A stretch of 48,303 nt of DNA, taken from NCBI GenBank assembly GCA_964422925.1, contig CAYRDC010000018.1:1-48303 (forward strand), read 5' to 3'. The position numbers and the translations under genes were made by a program. How positions within the stretch are numbered: position 1 is the stretch's first letter; each line of letters starts with the position of its first letter. Positions 18,095 to 26,309 of the stretch are shown one piece after another. The stretch is from CAYRDC01 sp964422925. GTDB taxonomy: Bacteria; Bacteroidota; Bacteroidia; Chitinophagales; S012-47. Below the pieces are notes generated by a model. It saw nothing but the letters and a program-made list of their open reading frames with translations. It ran no database searches and was not told the origin of the DNA.

Positions 18095-18868
18095 ATGATG
18101 CACCGGGTTTTATCCTATTTACAATACTTGATCATCAGCCGGAGTAAATACCGGATACACTCCCCGTTTATCTACAAGTTCGACACCCAGGTCATTAATG
18201 ACCGGAGGGTTTATTACGGCTTTAAAAATATAGAATCCCTGCGTGCCGAAATGTTAAGAAGCCGGAAAAAAATCACTTTCCGGTCATTTGGGACACGTGG
18301 TACAGAAGAAAAAACGATGTTCATCGGTTCTCTGGTACGCAAAACCGCGGTAACGCGGAAATTCGGGCGGTTTCTTTTCCGGACTGTGAACTATTTTCAG
18401 CCACAGCATATCCTGGAAGTGGGCACGGGTACGGGGATCAGCACTATGTACCTGGCTTTTCCGAAAACCACCGCCCGGATGATCAGCCTGGAGGGGAGCA
18501 GCGAGCTGGCCGGGCTGGCTGCGCAAAACCTGGAGAAACTAACCCTGGATCATGTCGATATCCGCTCCGGAGCTTTTGAGAATACACTGCCTGAAGCCCT
18601 GCATGACCTCGGGCATGTTGACCTTGTTTTTATCGATGGGGACCACCGGGAAGAGGCCACCTTATGGGCTTTCCGCCAACTGCTGCGCGTAATGCACAAC
18701 GACAGCCTGGTCATCATCCACGACATTCATTGGTCGCCCGGGATGAGCCGGGCCTGGAAACAGATTTTGGCCCTGCCCGAAGCCAACGTAACCATAGACC
18801 TGTTCCAAGCCGGGATCGTTTTCCTGCGCAGGCAACAGGCCCGCCAGCATTTTATCGTTTGGTTTTAG
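18095..18868 (+). CDS. Class I SAM-dependent methyltransferase (O-methyltransferase-like)
   Basis: The central Rossmann-type region has motif I ILEVGTGTGISTMYLAF at about 109-125, an acidic strand end at MISLEGS, and VDLVFIDGDHREEATLWAF, which resembles the metal- and SAM-binding DxDH block of O-methyltransferases. The N-terminal 60 residues (SKYRIHSPFIYKF) are characteristic of a Bacteroidota family of unknown substrate. Its last 4 bp overlap the end of the convergent thioesterase gene. The substrate is not predictable. Confidence 0.82.
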   Translation: MMHRVLSYLQYLIISRSKYRIHSPFIYKFDTQVINDRRVYYGFKNIESLRAEMLRSRKKITFRSFGTRGTEEKTMFIGSLVRKTAVTRKFGRFLFRTVNYFQPQHILEVGTGTGISTMYLAFPKTTARMISLEGSSELAGLAAQNLEKLTLDHVDIRSGAFENTLPEALHDLGHVDLVFIDGDHREEATLWAFRQLLRVMHNDSLVIIHDIHWSPGMSRAWKQILALPEANVTIDLFQAGIVFLRRQQARQHFIVWF

Positions 18869-19404
18869 CCGATATCCGGTTTCCGGTACATATCCTGCAG
18901 GAAAATTTGCTGTAACTCAGGCGAATCGCCCGGTTTCATGCGGCCGGCCAGGATAAGCCGCAGTTCACGCCTGCGCTTGGCGCCCTCATACAAAGCCTTT
19001 TCGAGTTCGGTTTCCGGCTTTACCCGCGGAGCAGGAATGGGCTTTCCGGTACGGTCAATTGAAACGAAGGTATAATAGGCATCGTTGGAAAGGATGCGGT
19101 CGGAACCGTCAAAAGTGCGCTTGTAAACGCGCAGGTACACCTCCAGCGAAGTATTGAACACCCGCGTTACAAAGGATTCGATAATGACGAGGTCACCCAG
19201 GCGTATGGGATGACGGAAACTGACATTGTCCACGGCCGCGGTAACGGTCAGCCCGTTGGTCAGTTTCATTACGCTGATACTCGAACAAATATCCATCCAT
19301 TTCAACAGGTTTCCCCCCATGAGATTGCCCAGCGGATTGGTGTCATTGGGCATAACAATCTCTGTCATGGTATTGAAAGTGCGTGAGCAGGGATATGTTT
19401 TCAT
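18865..19404 (-). CDS. Acyl-CoA thioesterase (hotdog fold, BACH/YciA type)
   Basis: This hotdog-fold thioesterase hydrolyses acyl-CoA to free acid and CoA. The catalytic-type segment PNDTNPLGNLMGGNLLKWMD (about 19-38) and the strand TAAVDNVSFRHPIRLGDLVIIESFV are diagnostic for the acyl-CoA hydrolase family. I chose the methionine at 19404 (MKTYPCSRTF) over one 12 codons upstream because family members start near it. A C-terminal tail rich in arginine extends beyond the single hotdog domain. It is a single gene with its own upstream region. Confidence 0.88.
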   Translation of the reverse strand: MKTYPCSRTFNTMTEIVMPNDTNPLGNLMGGNLLKWMDICSSISVMKLTNGLTVTAAVDNVSFRHPIRLGDLVIIESFVTRVFNTSLEVYLRVYKRTFDGSDRILSNDAYYTFVSIDRTGKPIPAPRVKPETELEKALYEGAKRRRELRLILAGRMKPGDSPELQQIFLQDMYRKPDIG

Positions 19405-19450
19405 GGCAAGCGGGTTTTGCTGCAAAGGTATTAAATGCACAGGCCTAAAA

Positions 19451-19475
19451 TAAATAAAGCCCCGCTGCCGGGGCT
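19451..19475 (-). terminator. Intrinsic terminator downstream of the TlpA-like lipoprotein gene
   Basis: On the minus strand AGCCCCG, a 4-nt loop and CGGGGCT (plus-strand arms 19458-19464 and 19469-19475) are followed by TTATTTATTTTA. It lies 22 bp beyond the stop of the gene at 19497-20690. Confidence 0.8.
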
Positions 19476-19496
19476 ATGGCTTTATTGGGGATAATT

Positions 19497-20690
19497 TCAA
19501 CTTCCGAACAATTCTTCCAGCTTCTTTTCCAGGGAATAGCCCCGGAGGTCTTTTCCAATGACTTTCCCATCCGGATTGATCAGGAAAGTGGCCGGAATGG
19601 CGTTTACCCCATAAGCAGTCAAAATACTGGTTTGCCATCCTTTCAGTTCACTGACGTGGTTGTCCCAGGCCAGCCCGTCTTTGCGTATGGCTTCCAGCCA
19701 GTTTTCCTTTTTATTGTCGAGCGACACACTGAAAATGGTAAAGCCTTTGTTTTTGTATTTGTTCCACAAGCGCACCACATTGGGGTTTTCCCTCCGGCAG
19801 GGAGCGCACCAGGCCGCCCAGAAATCGATCAGCACATACTTGCCGCGCAGGTCGGAGAGATTGCGTATTTCCCCGTTCCGGTCAGGCATACTGATTTCCG
19901 GGGCTTCCCGCCCGATCCATTTGTCATAATCTGCCAGGATATCGGAAAGCGCGGCATTAAAGGGTATGCTGTTAAAATTTTCTTCTTCAAACCGTTGGTT
20001 CAGGGCTTTCAGGGTTTCGTAATTTCCCCCGACATCCATCATCATGGCCGCCAGCATCAGGGCAATCGGTTCATCGGATTGTTTGACATAACCGGTCAGG
20101 TACTCATCCAGGCTTTTGTTCAGGGCGGAAAGCCGGTCAAAAGTTTCATCCGGGACCGGCTGGTTGGCCTGGTGGGCACTGAAAACCTGTTGTTCCAGAT
20201 CGCTGATTTGGTTATAGCGGTCAATCACCTCTTTCATCAGGCCTTCCACGGCCGTGGTGGCAGGCGAACCGCTCGTGGTGGCGTTGTCCAGGTCGCTGGC
20301 ATCTCCGTGAATCTCGACATCAGAGCCGTCAATTACCACATAGATTCCCTGTCCTTTGTTGTTCGACAAGACGCCCAGCAGGGGATGATTGACATGGCCG
20401 CTGAAGCGGAAAGTCCCGTCTGCGCCCAGCGTATCGGTTCCCAGGATAGTGGGTGGTTGTTGCTGCTGACCCGGCACAAAAGCGGGCATTTCCTGCAGCA
20501 CCAGTAAAATGCCTTCGGCATTGTCCAGTTTGCCGCTTACGCTCCAGTTCCCGTCATTTATTATAAAAGAGTTGCTTCCGGTATCCTGGTCCCTGGTCGT
20601 GGAATTAGCATTTGAACCGGAATCCCGGTTACAGCCATTGCCAAGCAACAGGCCGGCAGCGGCCAATAAAAAAATCGTGTTTCTGATCAT
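19497..20690 (-). CDS. TlpA-family thioredoxin-like lipoprotein
   Basis: The N-terminus is a lipoprotein signal (LLAAAGLLLGNGC, lipidated cysteine near residue 20). A DUF4369-like beta domain spans about 45-150, and a helical middle region about 150-245. A C-terminal TlpA/thioredoxin domain (about 255-397) carries the redox motif WCAPC at 294-298 and the cis-proline region AIPATFLINPDGKVI. The protein is expected to be anchored in the periplasm and to reduce disulphides, for example during cytochrome c maturation. The partner protein is unknown. Confidence 0.9.
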   Translation of the reverse strand: MIRNTIFLLAAAGLLLGNGCNRDSGSNANSTTRDQDTGSNSFIINDGNWSVSGKLDNAEGILLVLQEMPAFVPGQQQQPPTILGTDTLGADGTFRFSGHVNHPLLGVLSNNKGQGIYVVIDGSDVEIHGDASDLDNATTSGSPATTAVEGLMKEVIDRYNQISDLEQQVFSAHQANQPVPDETFDRLSALNKSLDEYLTGYVKQSDEPIALMLAAMMMDVGGNYETLKALNQRFEEENFNSIPFNAALSDILADYDKWIGREAPEISMPDRNGEIRNLSDLRGKYVLIDFWAAWCAPCRRENPNVVRLWNKYKNKGFTIFSVSLDNKKENWLEAIRKDGLAWDNHVSELKGWQTSILTAYGVNAIPATFLINPDGKVIGKDLRGYSLEKKLEELFGS

Positions 20691-20726
20691 TGATTTAAGT
20701 TTATTTACTGGCTAACTAACAATTTT

Positions 20727-22175
20727 TCAGCTTTCGAGTTCCTTTCGGAGCAATTCGCTGGCTTTTTTGGGGTCGGCTTTCCCTTTGGAGCGTTTCATCA
20801 CTTCGCCCATAAAGAGCCCAAGCAGGCCTTTCTTCCCCTGGCGGTAGGCTTCCACTTTATCCGGGTAAGCGGCCAGGGCTTGCCGGATGTATTTCATCAG
20901 AGCCTCTTCGTCCGATTCCTGGATCAGGTTTTTCGCGCGGGCTATGGCTTCGGGGTCGGCTTCCGGATGTTGCAGCAGTTCCGGGAAAATTTCCCGGGAG
21001 GCAGCCGAAAAGCTTACCTGGCCGCTTTCCACCAGGTCAACCATGCGCGCCAATGTGGCCGCGGCAACCGGGAATGAATCCATTCCCAGCGCCTTCTCGT
21101 TGAGCCACGAACGCACAGGGCCCATCACCCAGTTGGCGGCCGCCTTGTAGGATGAGGTGTGGGCGCAAACCGATTCAAAATACAAAGCGGTGGCCTTGTC
21201 GCTGGTCAGCAGCCCGGCATCATAACCGGTGAGATCGTATTCCTTCACATATTTATCGTACAACTCCTCGGGCAAAGGAGGCATCTGCTCCCTGACTTTT
21301 TGGATAAATTCATCGGTGAGGACCACCGGGGGCAGGTCCGGTTCGGTAAAGTAGCGATAGTCGTGGGCTTCTTCCTTGGTGCGCATGGTAAAGGTAATAC
21401 CCTTCTCCGCGTCAAAACTGCGTGTATCCTGCTCCACTTTGCCCCCGGACTCGATTAATTCCACCTGCCGCTGGATTTCGTATTCCAGGGCCCGCCTGAC
21501 ATTGCGGATGGAGTTCATATTCTTTACCTCTACCTTCTGCCCGAATGCCGAGGAGCCTGCCAGGCGAACCGATACATTGGCATCACAGCGGAGGCTGCCT
21601 TCCTCCATATTCCCGTCACAAATACCCAGGTAGCGCACCAGCTTGCGGATTTCTGTCAGGTATTCATACGCTTCTTCCGGGCTTCGCATATCGGGCTCCG
21701 AAACGATTTCCAGCAGGGGCACTCCGGCCCGGTTCAGGTCAATCAGGGTATAAAACGGATCCAGGTCGTGGATGCTTTTGCCGGAATCTTCTTCCATGTG
21801 AATCCGGGTGATGCCGATGCGTTTTTTTTCGCCATTGACGGTGATGTTGATAAACCCATGCTCGCAGATCGGGGTTTCGTACTGGCTGATCTGGTAGCCC
21901 TTGGGAAGGTCGGCATAGAAATAATTTTTCCGGGCAAAGCGGTTGAGTTTCCGGATTTTGCAGTGGGTGGCCAGGCCCAGCAGCACGGCCATTTCCACCA
22001 TGGCTTCATTGACGCAGGGCAGGGTGCCCGGATGCCCGAGGCTTACGGGGCTGACCAGCGTATTGGGGGCGGCCCCGTAGGCGGCTTCATCCCGGCTGAA
22101 GGCTTTGGAGCGCGTCAGCAACTGGGCATGCACCTCCAGCCCGATCACACATTCATATTGCCTGGTCCGGCTCAT
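20727..22175 (-). CDS. gatB: Asp-tRNA(Asn)/Glu-tRNA(Gln) amidotransferase subunit B
   Basis: GatB phosphorylates the misacylated tRNA-bound glutamate or aspartate, and with GatA and GatC converts it to Gln-tRNA or Asn-tRNA. The kinase domain begins YECVIGLEVHAQL and contains GHPGTLPCVNEAMVEMAVLLG and the KNYFYADLPKGYQISQYE motif. The C-terminal helical GatB/YqeY domain ends at 482. The start at 22175 gives an ATGA overlap with the alaS stop and puts the methionine directly before the family start, so I prefer it to the start 7 codons upstream. gatA and gatC are not in the window. Confidence 0.95.
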   Translation of the reverse strand: MSRTRQYECVIGLEVHAQLLTRSKAFSRDEAAYGAAPNTLVSPVSLGHPGTLPCVNEAMVEMAVLLGLATHCKIRKLNRFARKNYFYADLPKGYQISQYETPICEHGFINITVNGEKKRIGITRIHMEEDSGKSIHDLDPFYTLIDLNRAGVPLLEIVSEPDMRSPEEAYEYLTEIRKLVRYLGICDGNMEEGSLRCDANVSVRLAGSSAFGQKVEVKNMNSIRNVRRALEYEIQRQVELIESGGKVEQDTRSFDAEKGITFTMRTKEEAHDYRYFTEPDLPPVVLTDEFIQKVREQMPPLPEELYDKYVKEYDLTGYDAGLLTSDKATALYFESVCAHTSSYKAAANWVMGPVRSWLNEKALGMDSFPVAAATLARMVDLVESGQVSFSAASREIFPELLQHPEADPEAIARAKNLIQESDEEALMKYIRQALAAYPDKVEAYRQGKKGLLGLFMGEVMKRSKGKADPKKASELLRKELES

Positions 22176-24802
22176 TTTTCTTGTTCGTTGATCCATTGAG
22201 TAAGCTGACTAATGGCTTCGGCAATGCCTTCCGGGCGGCTGCCTCCTGCCGAGGCAAAATGAGGCTGCCCGCCTCCCCCGCCCCGGATGGCTTTGGCCAG
22301 CTCGCGCAGCAAATTGCCGGCATGCCAGTTCCGTTCCTTCACCAGGTTATCGCTGATGCCCAGGTTCAGCAAAGCTTTACCGTTCTGGTTCATCCCCAGC
22401 AGCACCACCGTTGAAGCTTGCTGCCGCAAGGAAAACACCAGGCTTTTCAGGGCATTGGCATCCGGTAAATCCACCGTGGCAGCGACCAGGCGTATGCCGT
22501 TCAACTCTTTGGCCTGTTGCTTAAGCTGTTCGGCCAGTTGACTGGCCTGGCGGGCGGTCATGTCAGCCACCAGGTTATGCAGGCGCTTGTTTTCGGCTAT
22601 CAGGTTGTCCACGCCTTTCAGCACATCCGCTTTGTTCTTTACACGCCCGGCAATCAGGTCAACCAGCCTGGCCCGTTCGCGGAACCACTGGTATGCGGCC
22701 GGCCCGGTAATGGCTTCAATCCTGCGAATGCCGGCTGCGATGGCGCTTTCCGCGGTGATCTTGAACAAGCCGATATCGCCCGTGCGCTCCACATGGGTTC
22801 CCCCGCACAGCTCCACGGAAAAGCCGGGGTCAAAAGTGATGACCCGGACGCGCTCCCCGTATTTTTCGCCAAAAAGGGCCGTGGCCCCGCGTTTCAGGGC
22901 TTCGTTAAAGGGGACATCGCGGTCTTCGCCCCGGGGAATGTTAGCCCGAATCTTCTCATTCACCAGGTCTTCCACGGCTTCGATTTCTTCCGGGCTCATT
23001 TTGCTGAAATGCGAGAAATCAAAACGCAAATAATCCGGTCCTACCCAGGAGCCCTTTTGCTCCACATGGGAGCCCAGCACCTTTTTCAGGGCGGCCTGTA
23101 ACAGGTGCGTGGCACTGTGATTATTGGCCGTCAGGCGCCTTTTTTCACGGTCCACCCGGGCCAGCACCACCGACTCGGGATTTTCCGGAAACTCCGGCAG
23201 GTAATGCAGGATTTGTTCGTTTTCCTTCTGGGTGTCCACCACCCTCCATTCCCGTCCTCCGGTCACAAGCACCCCGGTGTCGCCTATTTGTCCACCGCTC
23301 TCCGCGTAAAACGGGGTTTCCTCCAGTTCCGCCTGGAAAATTTCCTGCTTGCCCTGCTTGATTTTCCGGTACCGCAATAAGCGGGTTTCCGTTTCGGTGT
23401 GCTCGTACCCCACAAAGCGGGAGCCTTTGCTGCCGGGCACGAGTTCCACCCAATCGCCAGCAGTCAGCGAGGTGGCCTGCCTTGACCGGCCTTTCTGTTT
23501 TTCCATTTCCCGCTGGAATCCTTCCTCATCCACTCCCAGGCCCTTTTCTTCCGCGATAAGCCGGGTCAGGTCCAGTGGGAAGCCGTAGGTATCGTACAAT
23601 TCAAAAGCAGCTTTTCCCGGGATATTTTCCCCGCTTTTCAATTTGTCGCTCAACTCATCCAGGATCCGCAATCCGCGGTCCAGGGTGCGCAGGAAGTTCT
23701 GTTCCTCTTCCCGGATCACCCGGCTGACAAAATCAAGCTGTTTGGCCAGTTCTGGGAAAACCTGTTCAAACTGCCTGGCCAGCACGGGCACCAACTCATG
23801 GATAAAGGGCCGCTCCATGCCCAGGTAGCTGAAGCCATAGCGCACCGCCCTGCGCAGGATGCGCCTGATAACATACCCGGCCCCGGTATTGGAGGGCAGC
23901 TGCCCGTCTGCCAGGGCAAAGGAAACCGCCCGTACGTGATCGGTCACCACCCGGATGGCCACATCGGTGTGGCCTCCATTGCCGTATTTCTTTTTGGTGA
24001 GCGACTCCACTTTCCGGATCAATGGCGTGAACAGGTCGGTATCGTAAGTGGATTGCTTCCCCTGGAGGGCCATGGTCAGCCGCTCAAAACCCATCCCGGT
24101 ATCCACGTGACGGGCCGGAAGGTTTTCCAGCGATTCGTCCGCCAGGCGGTTGAACTGTATGAAAACGAGATTCCACAGTTCGATGACCTGCGGATGCCCG
24201 GTGTTTACCAGGCTTGCCCCCGGAGTCTTTTTTCTTTCCGCTTCGGAACGCAGGTCTATGTGGATTTCACTGCAGGGGCCGCAGGGACCGGTGGCCCCCA
24301 TTTCCCAGAAATTGTCTTTCCTGCCAAAGGCCAGCACGCGGTCCGCGGGGAGAATGCTTTTCCAGATAGCTTCCGCTTCCATATCCCGCTCCAGCCCTTC
24401 CTTCGGGTCTCCTTTAAAAATCGTGGCATACAGGCGCTCCGGATCAATGCCATAGACCCCGGTCAGCAATTCCCAGGCCCATTCGATGGCTTCGCGCTTG
24501 AAATAGTCGCCAAACGACCAGTTGCCCAGCATCTCGAACATGGTGTGATGGTAGGTGTCCCGCCCCACCTCTTCCAGGTCGTTGTGTTTGCCGGAAACGC
24601 GGAGGCATTTTTGCGTATTGGCCACCCGCGGAGCCGGAGGAGTGCTGTTGCCGATAAAAATATCCTTGAACTGGTTCATCCCCGCGTTGGTGAACATCAG
24701 GGTAGGATCGTTTTTCACCACAATGGGAGCCGAGGAAACGATTCGATGAGACCGGGCGCTGAAAAATTCAAAAAATTGTTGGCGAATCTCCGTTGAGGTC
24801 AT
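22172..24802 (-). CDS. alaS: Alanyl-tRNA synthetase
   Basis: This class II synthetase charges tRNA-Ala and edits Ser and Gly mischarging. Catalytic motifs include FTNAGMNQFKDIFIG near 33-47 and GMGFERLTMALQG near 240. The editing domain shows the zinc-binding HSATH near residue 567 and CGGTH near 670. The C-terminal DHHA1 domain includes the glycine-rich IRGGGGGQPHFASAGG. The 876-residue length is normal. It is the first gene of an operon with gatB and is divergent from the M23 peptidase gene. Confidence 0.97.
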   Translation of the reverse strand: MTSTEIRQQFFEFFSARSHRIVSSAPIVVKNDPTLMFTNAGMNQFKDIFIGNSTPPAPRVANTQKCLRVSGKHNDLEEVGRDTYHHTMFEMLGNWSFGDYFKREAIEWAWELLTGVYGIDPERLYATIFKGDPKEGLERDMEAEAIWKSILPADRVLAFGRKDNFWEMGATGPCGPCSEIHIDLRSEAERKKTPGASLVNTGHPQVIELWNLVFIQFNRLADESLENLPARHVDTGMGFERLTMALQGKQSTYDTDLFTPLIRKVESLTKKKYGNGGHTDVAIRVVTDHVRAVSFALADGQLPSNTGAGYVIRRILRRAVRYGFSYLGMERPFIHELVPVLARQFEQVFPELAKQLDFVSRVIREEEQNFLRTLDRGLRILDELSDKLKSGENIPGKAAFELYDTYGFPLDLTRLIAEEKGLGVDEEGFQREMEKQKGRSRQATSLTAGDWVELVPGSKGSRFVGYEHTETETRLLRYRKIKQGKQEIFQAELEETPFYAESGGQIGDTGVLVTGGREWRVVDTQKENEQILHYLPEFPENPESVVLARVDREKRRLTANNHSATHLLQAALKKVLGSHVEQKGSWVGPDYLRFDFSHFSKMSPEEIEAVEDLVNEKIRANIPRGEDRDVPFNEALKRGATALFGEKYGERVRVITFDPGFSVELCGGTHVERTGDIGLFKITAESAIAAGIRRIEAITGPAAYQWFRERARLVDLIAGRVKNKADVLKGVDNLIAENKRLHNLVADMTARQASQLAEQLKQQAKELNGIRLVAATVDLPDANALKSLVFSLRQQASTVVLLGMNQNGKALLNLGISDNLVKERNWHAGNLLRELAKAIRGGGGGQPHFASAGGSRPEGIAEAISQLTQWINEQEK

Positions 24803-24904
24803 AAGTGATTATGTGGAAAGTTAAAACCCGTTCAATTATTGAACCAGCCCGGTAAAATCCCTAAGTTTGTCAGGCAATATTTGAAAGTCTTTTTCGTAAG
24901 GGTA

Positions 24905-24912
24905 CAAAATTA
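24905..24912 (-). promoter_or_regulatory. Candidate -7 promoter element for alaS-gatB
   Basis: The minus strand reads TAATTTTG, a full match to the Bacteroidota -7 consensus TAnnTTTG, about 100 bp upstream of the alaS start. The matching -33 TTG is weak (TTC at the right spacing). Confidence 0.45.
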
Positions 24913-24929
24913 GGCATTTACCGGCCAGA

Positions 24930-25898
24930 ATGAAAAAGCAGAAATATTATTTCAATCCGAAAACCCTCAATTACGAAACCCACCGGGTGACGTGGAAAAC
25001 CCGGTTCTGGTATATTTTTGGATGGATTACCTCTTCCCTTCTGTTCGGTTTCCTGATATTCCTGATGTACAGCACCATCTTTCAAAGTCCGCGGGAACGC
25101 AAGCTGAAAGAAGAGCTTACCAAAATGCAGATAGAATATAAGCTGATGCGCCAGGAACTGAACCGGATGAACGAAGTGCTGGCTGACCTCCAAAACCGGG
25201 ACGACAAAATTTACCGAATGATTTTTGAAGCCGAACCGATTTCCAAGGACGTGCGGGAAGGCGGTTACGGGGGATCGAAAATGTTTGAACGCCTGGCCGG
25301 CTATGATAATTCACGGCTTATGATTGAAGTGGACAGCACCCTGGAAAAAATCAAGCGCAAGCTGTATATCCAATCGCTCAGTTATGACGAGCTGGAAGAT
25401 ATGATCCGCAACAAGGAAGCCATGCTGGCCGCCATCCCGGCCATTCAGCCGGTTTCCAACAAAGACCTGACACGTCTCTCCTCCGGGTTCGGATACCGGA
25501 TCCACCCTATTTATAAAACCGTGAAAATGCATGAAGGGCTGGACTTTACCTGCCCGCGCGGCACGGAGGTGTATGCCACCGGGGACGGAGTAGTGGAAAA
25601 AGCCAAGCGCTCGCGCGGCTACGGCAACGAGGTTATCATCAACCACGGGTTCGGCTATAAATCGCATTACGCCCACCTGCAGAAATACATCGTGCACCCG
25701 GGCCAGAAAGTGAAGCGGGGCGAACTGATCGGGTACGTGGGCAGCACGGGGCTTTCCACCGCACCTCACCTGCACTACGAAATCATCAAGGACGGGGTTA
25801 AAATCAACCCGATCAATTATTTCTACAATGACCTGACCCCGGAAGAATACGACCGCCTGATCGAAATTGCCAGCCAGGCCAACCAATCGTTTGATTAA
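24930..25898 (+). CDS. Membrane-anchored M23-family metallopeptidase
   Basis: This is a cell-envelope peptidoglycan hydrolase or hydrolase-like activator. A cytoplasmic start of about 25 residues, one membrane segment at about 27-47 and a coiled coil at about 52-95 lead to a C-terminal LytM/M23 domain (about 185-290). Zinc-site motifs are present: H201 and D205 in MHEGLDF, and HLHYE near 275. GFGYRIHPIYKTVKMH matches the M23 domain start. The order alaS / M23 peptidase / MerR regulator is familiar in Bacteroidota genomes. The catalytic motifs look intact. Confidence 0.93.
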   Translation: MKKQKYYFNPKTLNYETHRVTWKTRFWYIFGWITSSLLFGFLIFLMYSTIFQSPRERKLKEELTKMQIEYKLMRQELNRMNEVLADLQNRDDKIYRMIFEAEPISKDVREGGYGGSKMFERLAGYDNSRLMIEVDSTLEKIKRKLYIQSLSYDELEDMIRNKEAMLAAIPAIQPVSNKDLTRLSSGFGYRIHPIYKTVKMHEGLDFTCPRGTEVYATGDGVVEKAKRSRGYGNEVIINHGFGYKSHYAHLQKYIVHPGQKVKRGELIGYVGSTGLSTAPHLHYEIIKDGVKINPINYFYNDLTPEEYDRLIEIASQANQSFD

Positions 25899-25973
25899 AG
25901 GGAAAAGATTCTTTCCGGTTTTTTGAGGAAATTGTTAATTTGCTCTGGCATTGCCTGTCAACGCAACGAACGT

Positions 25974-26309
25974 ATGCCTTACAAGGAAAAGCAAATCGAA
26001 CGTTTGTATTATCCCATCGGTGAAGTGGCCGAAATGTTTGGCGTCTCCACCAGCCTGATTCGTTTCTGGGAAAAGGAATTCGACATTTTACAGCCCCGGA
26101 AAAACCGGAAAGGCGACCGGCTGTTTACGCAAAAAGACCTGAAAAACCTTCGCATGATCTATCACCTGGTCAAGGAGCGGGGCTATACGCTCAAAGGCGC
26201 CCGGCAAAAGCTGCAGGACAACCCGGATGATACCATCCGGCAGGTGGAAATCGCAGACAGGCTGAAAAAATTGCGTTCCTTCCTGGAAGACTTACGCGAA
26301 TCCCTTTAG
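25974..26309 (+). CDS. MerR-family transcriptional regulator
   Basis: This 111-residue protein has an N-terminal winged helix-turn-helix (YYPIGEVAEMFGVSTSLIRFWEKEFDIL, then RKNRKGDRLFTQKDLKNLRMIYHLVKERGYTLKGA pattern) followed by a short helix, without a recognisable ligand-binding domain. The ATG at 25974 fits the family start; a TTG 17 codons upstream would add a poorly conserved leader. It follows the M23 peptidase by 75 bp, probably in the same operon, and its end overlaps the convergent Wzi-like gene by 4 bp. Confidence 0.9.
   Translation: MPYKEKQIERLYYPIGEVAEMFGVSTSLIRFWEKEFDILQPRKNRKGDRLFTQKDLKNLRMIYHLVKERGYTLKGARQKLQDNPDDTIRQVEIADRLKKLRSFLEDLRESL

Noticed and set aside
23798..24796. 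A 332-codon open frame opposite alaS, and similar long antisense frames at 5005-5859 and 5902-6789
   Set aside because: They lie fully within strong minus-strand genes and show no motif or start-site support.
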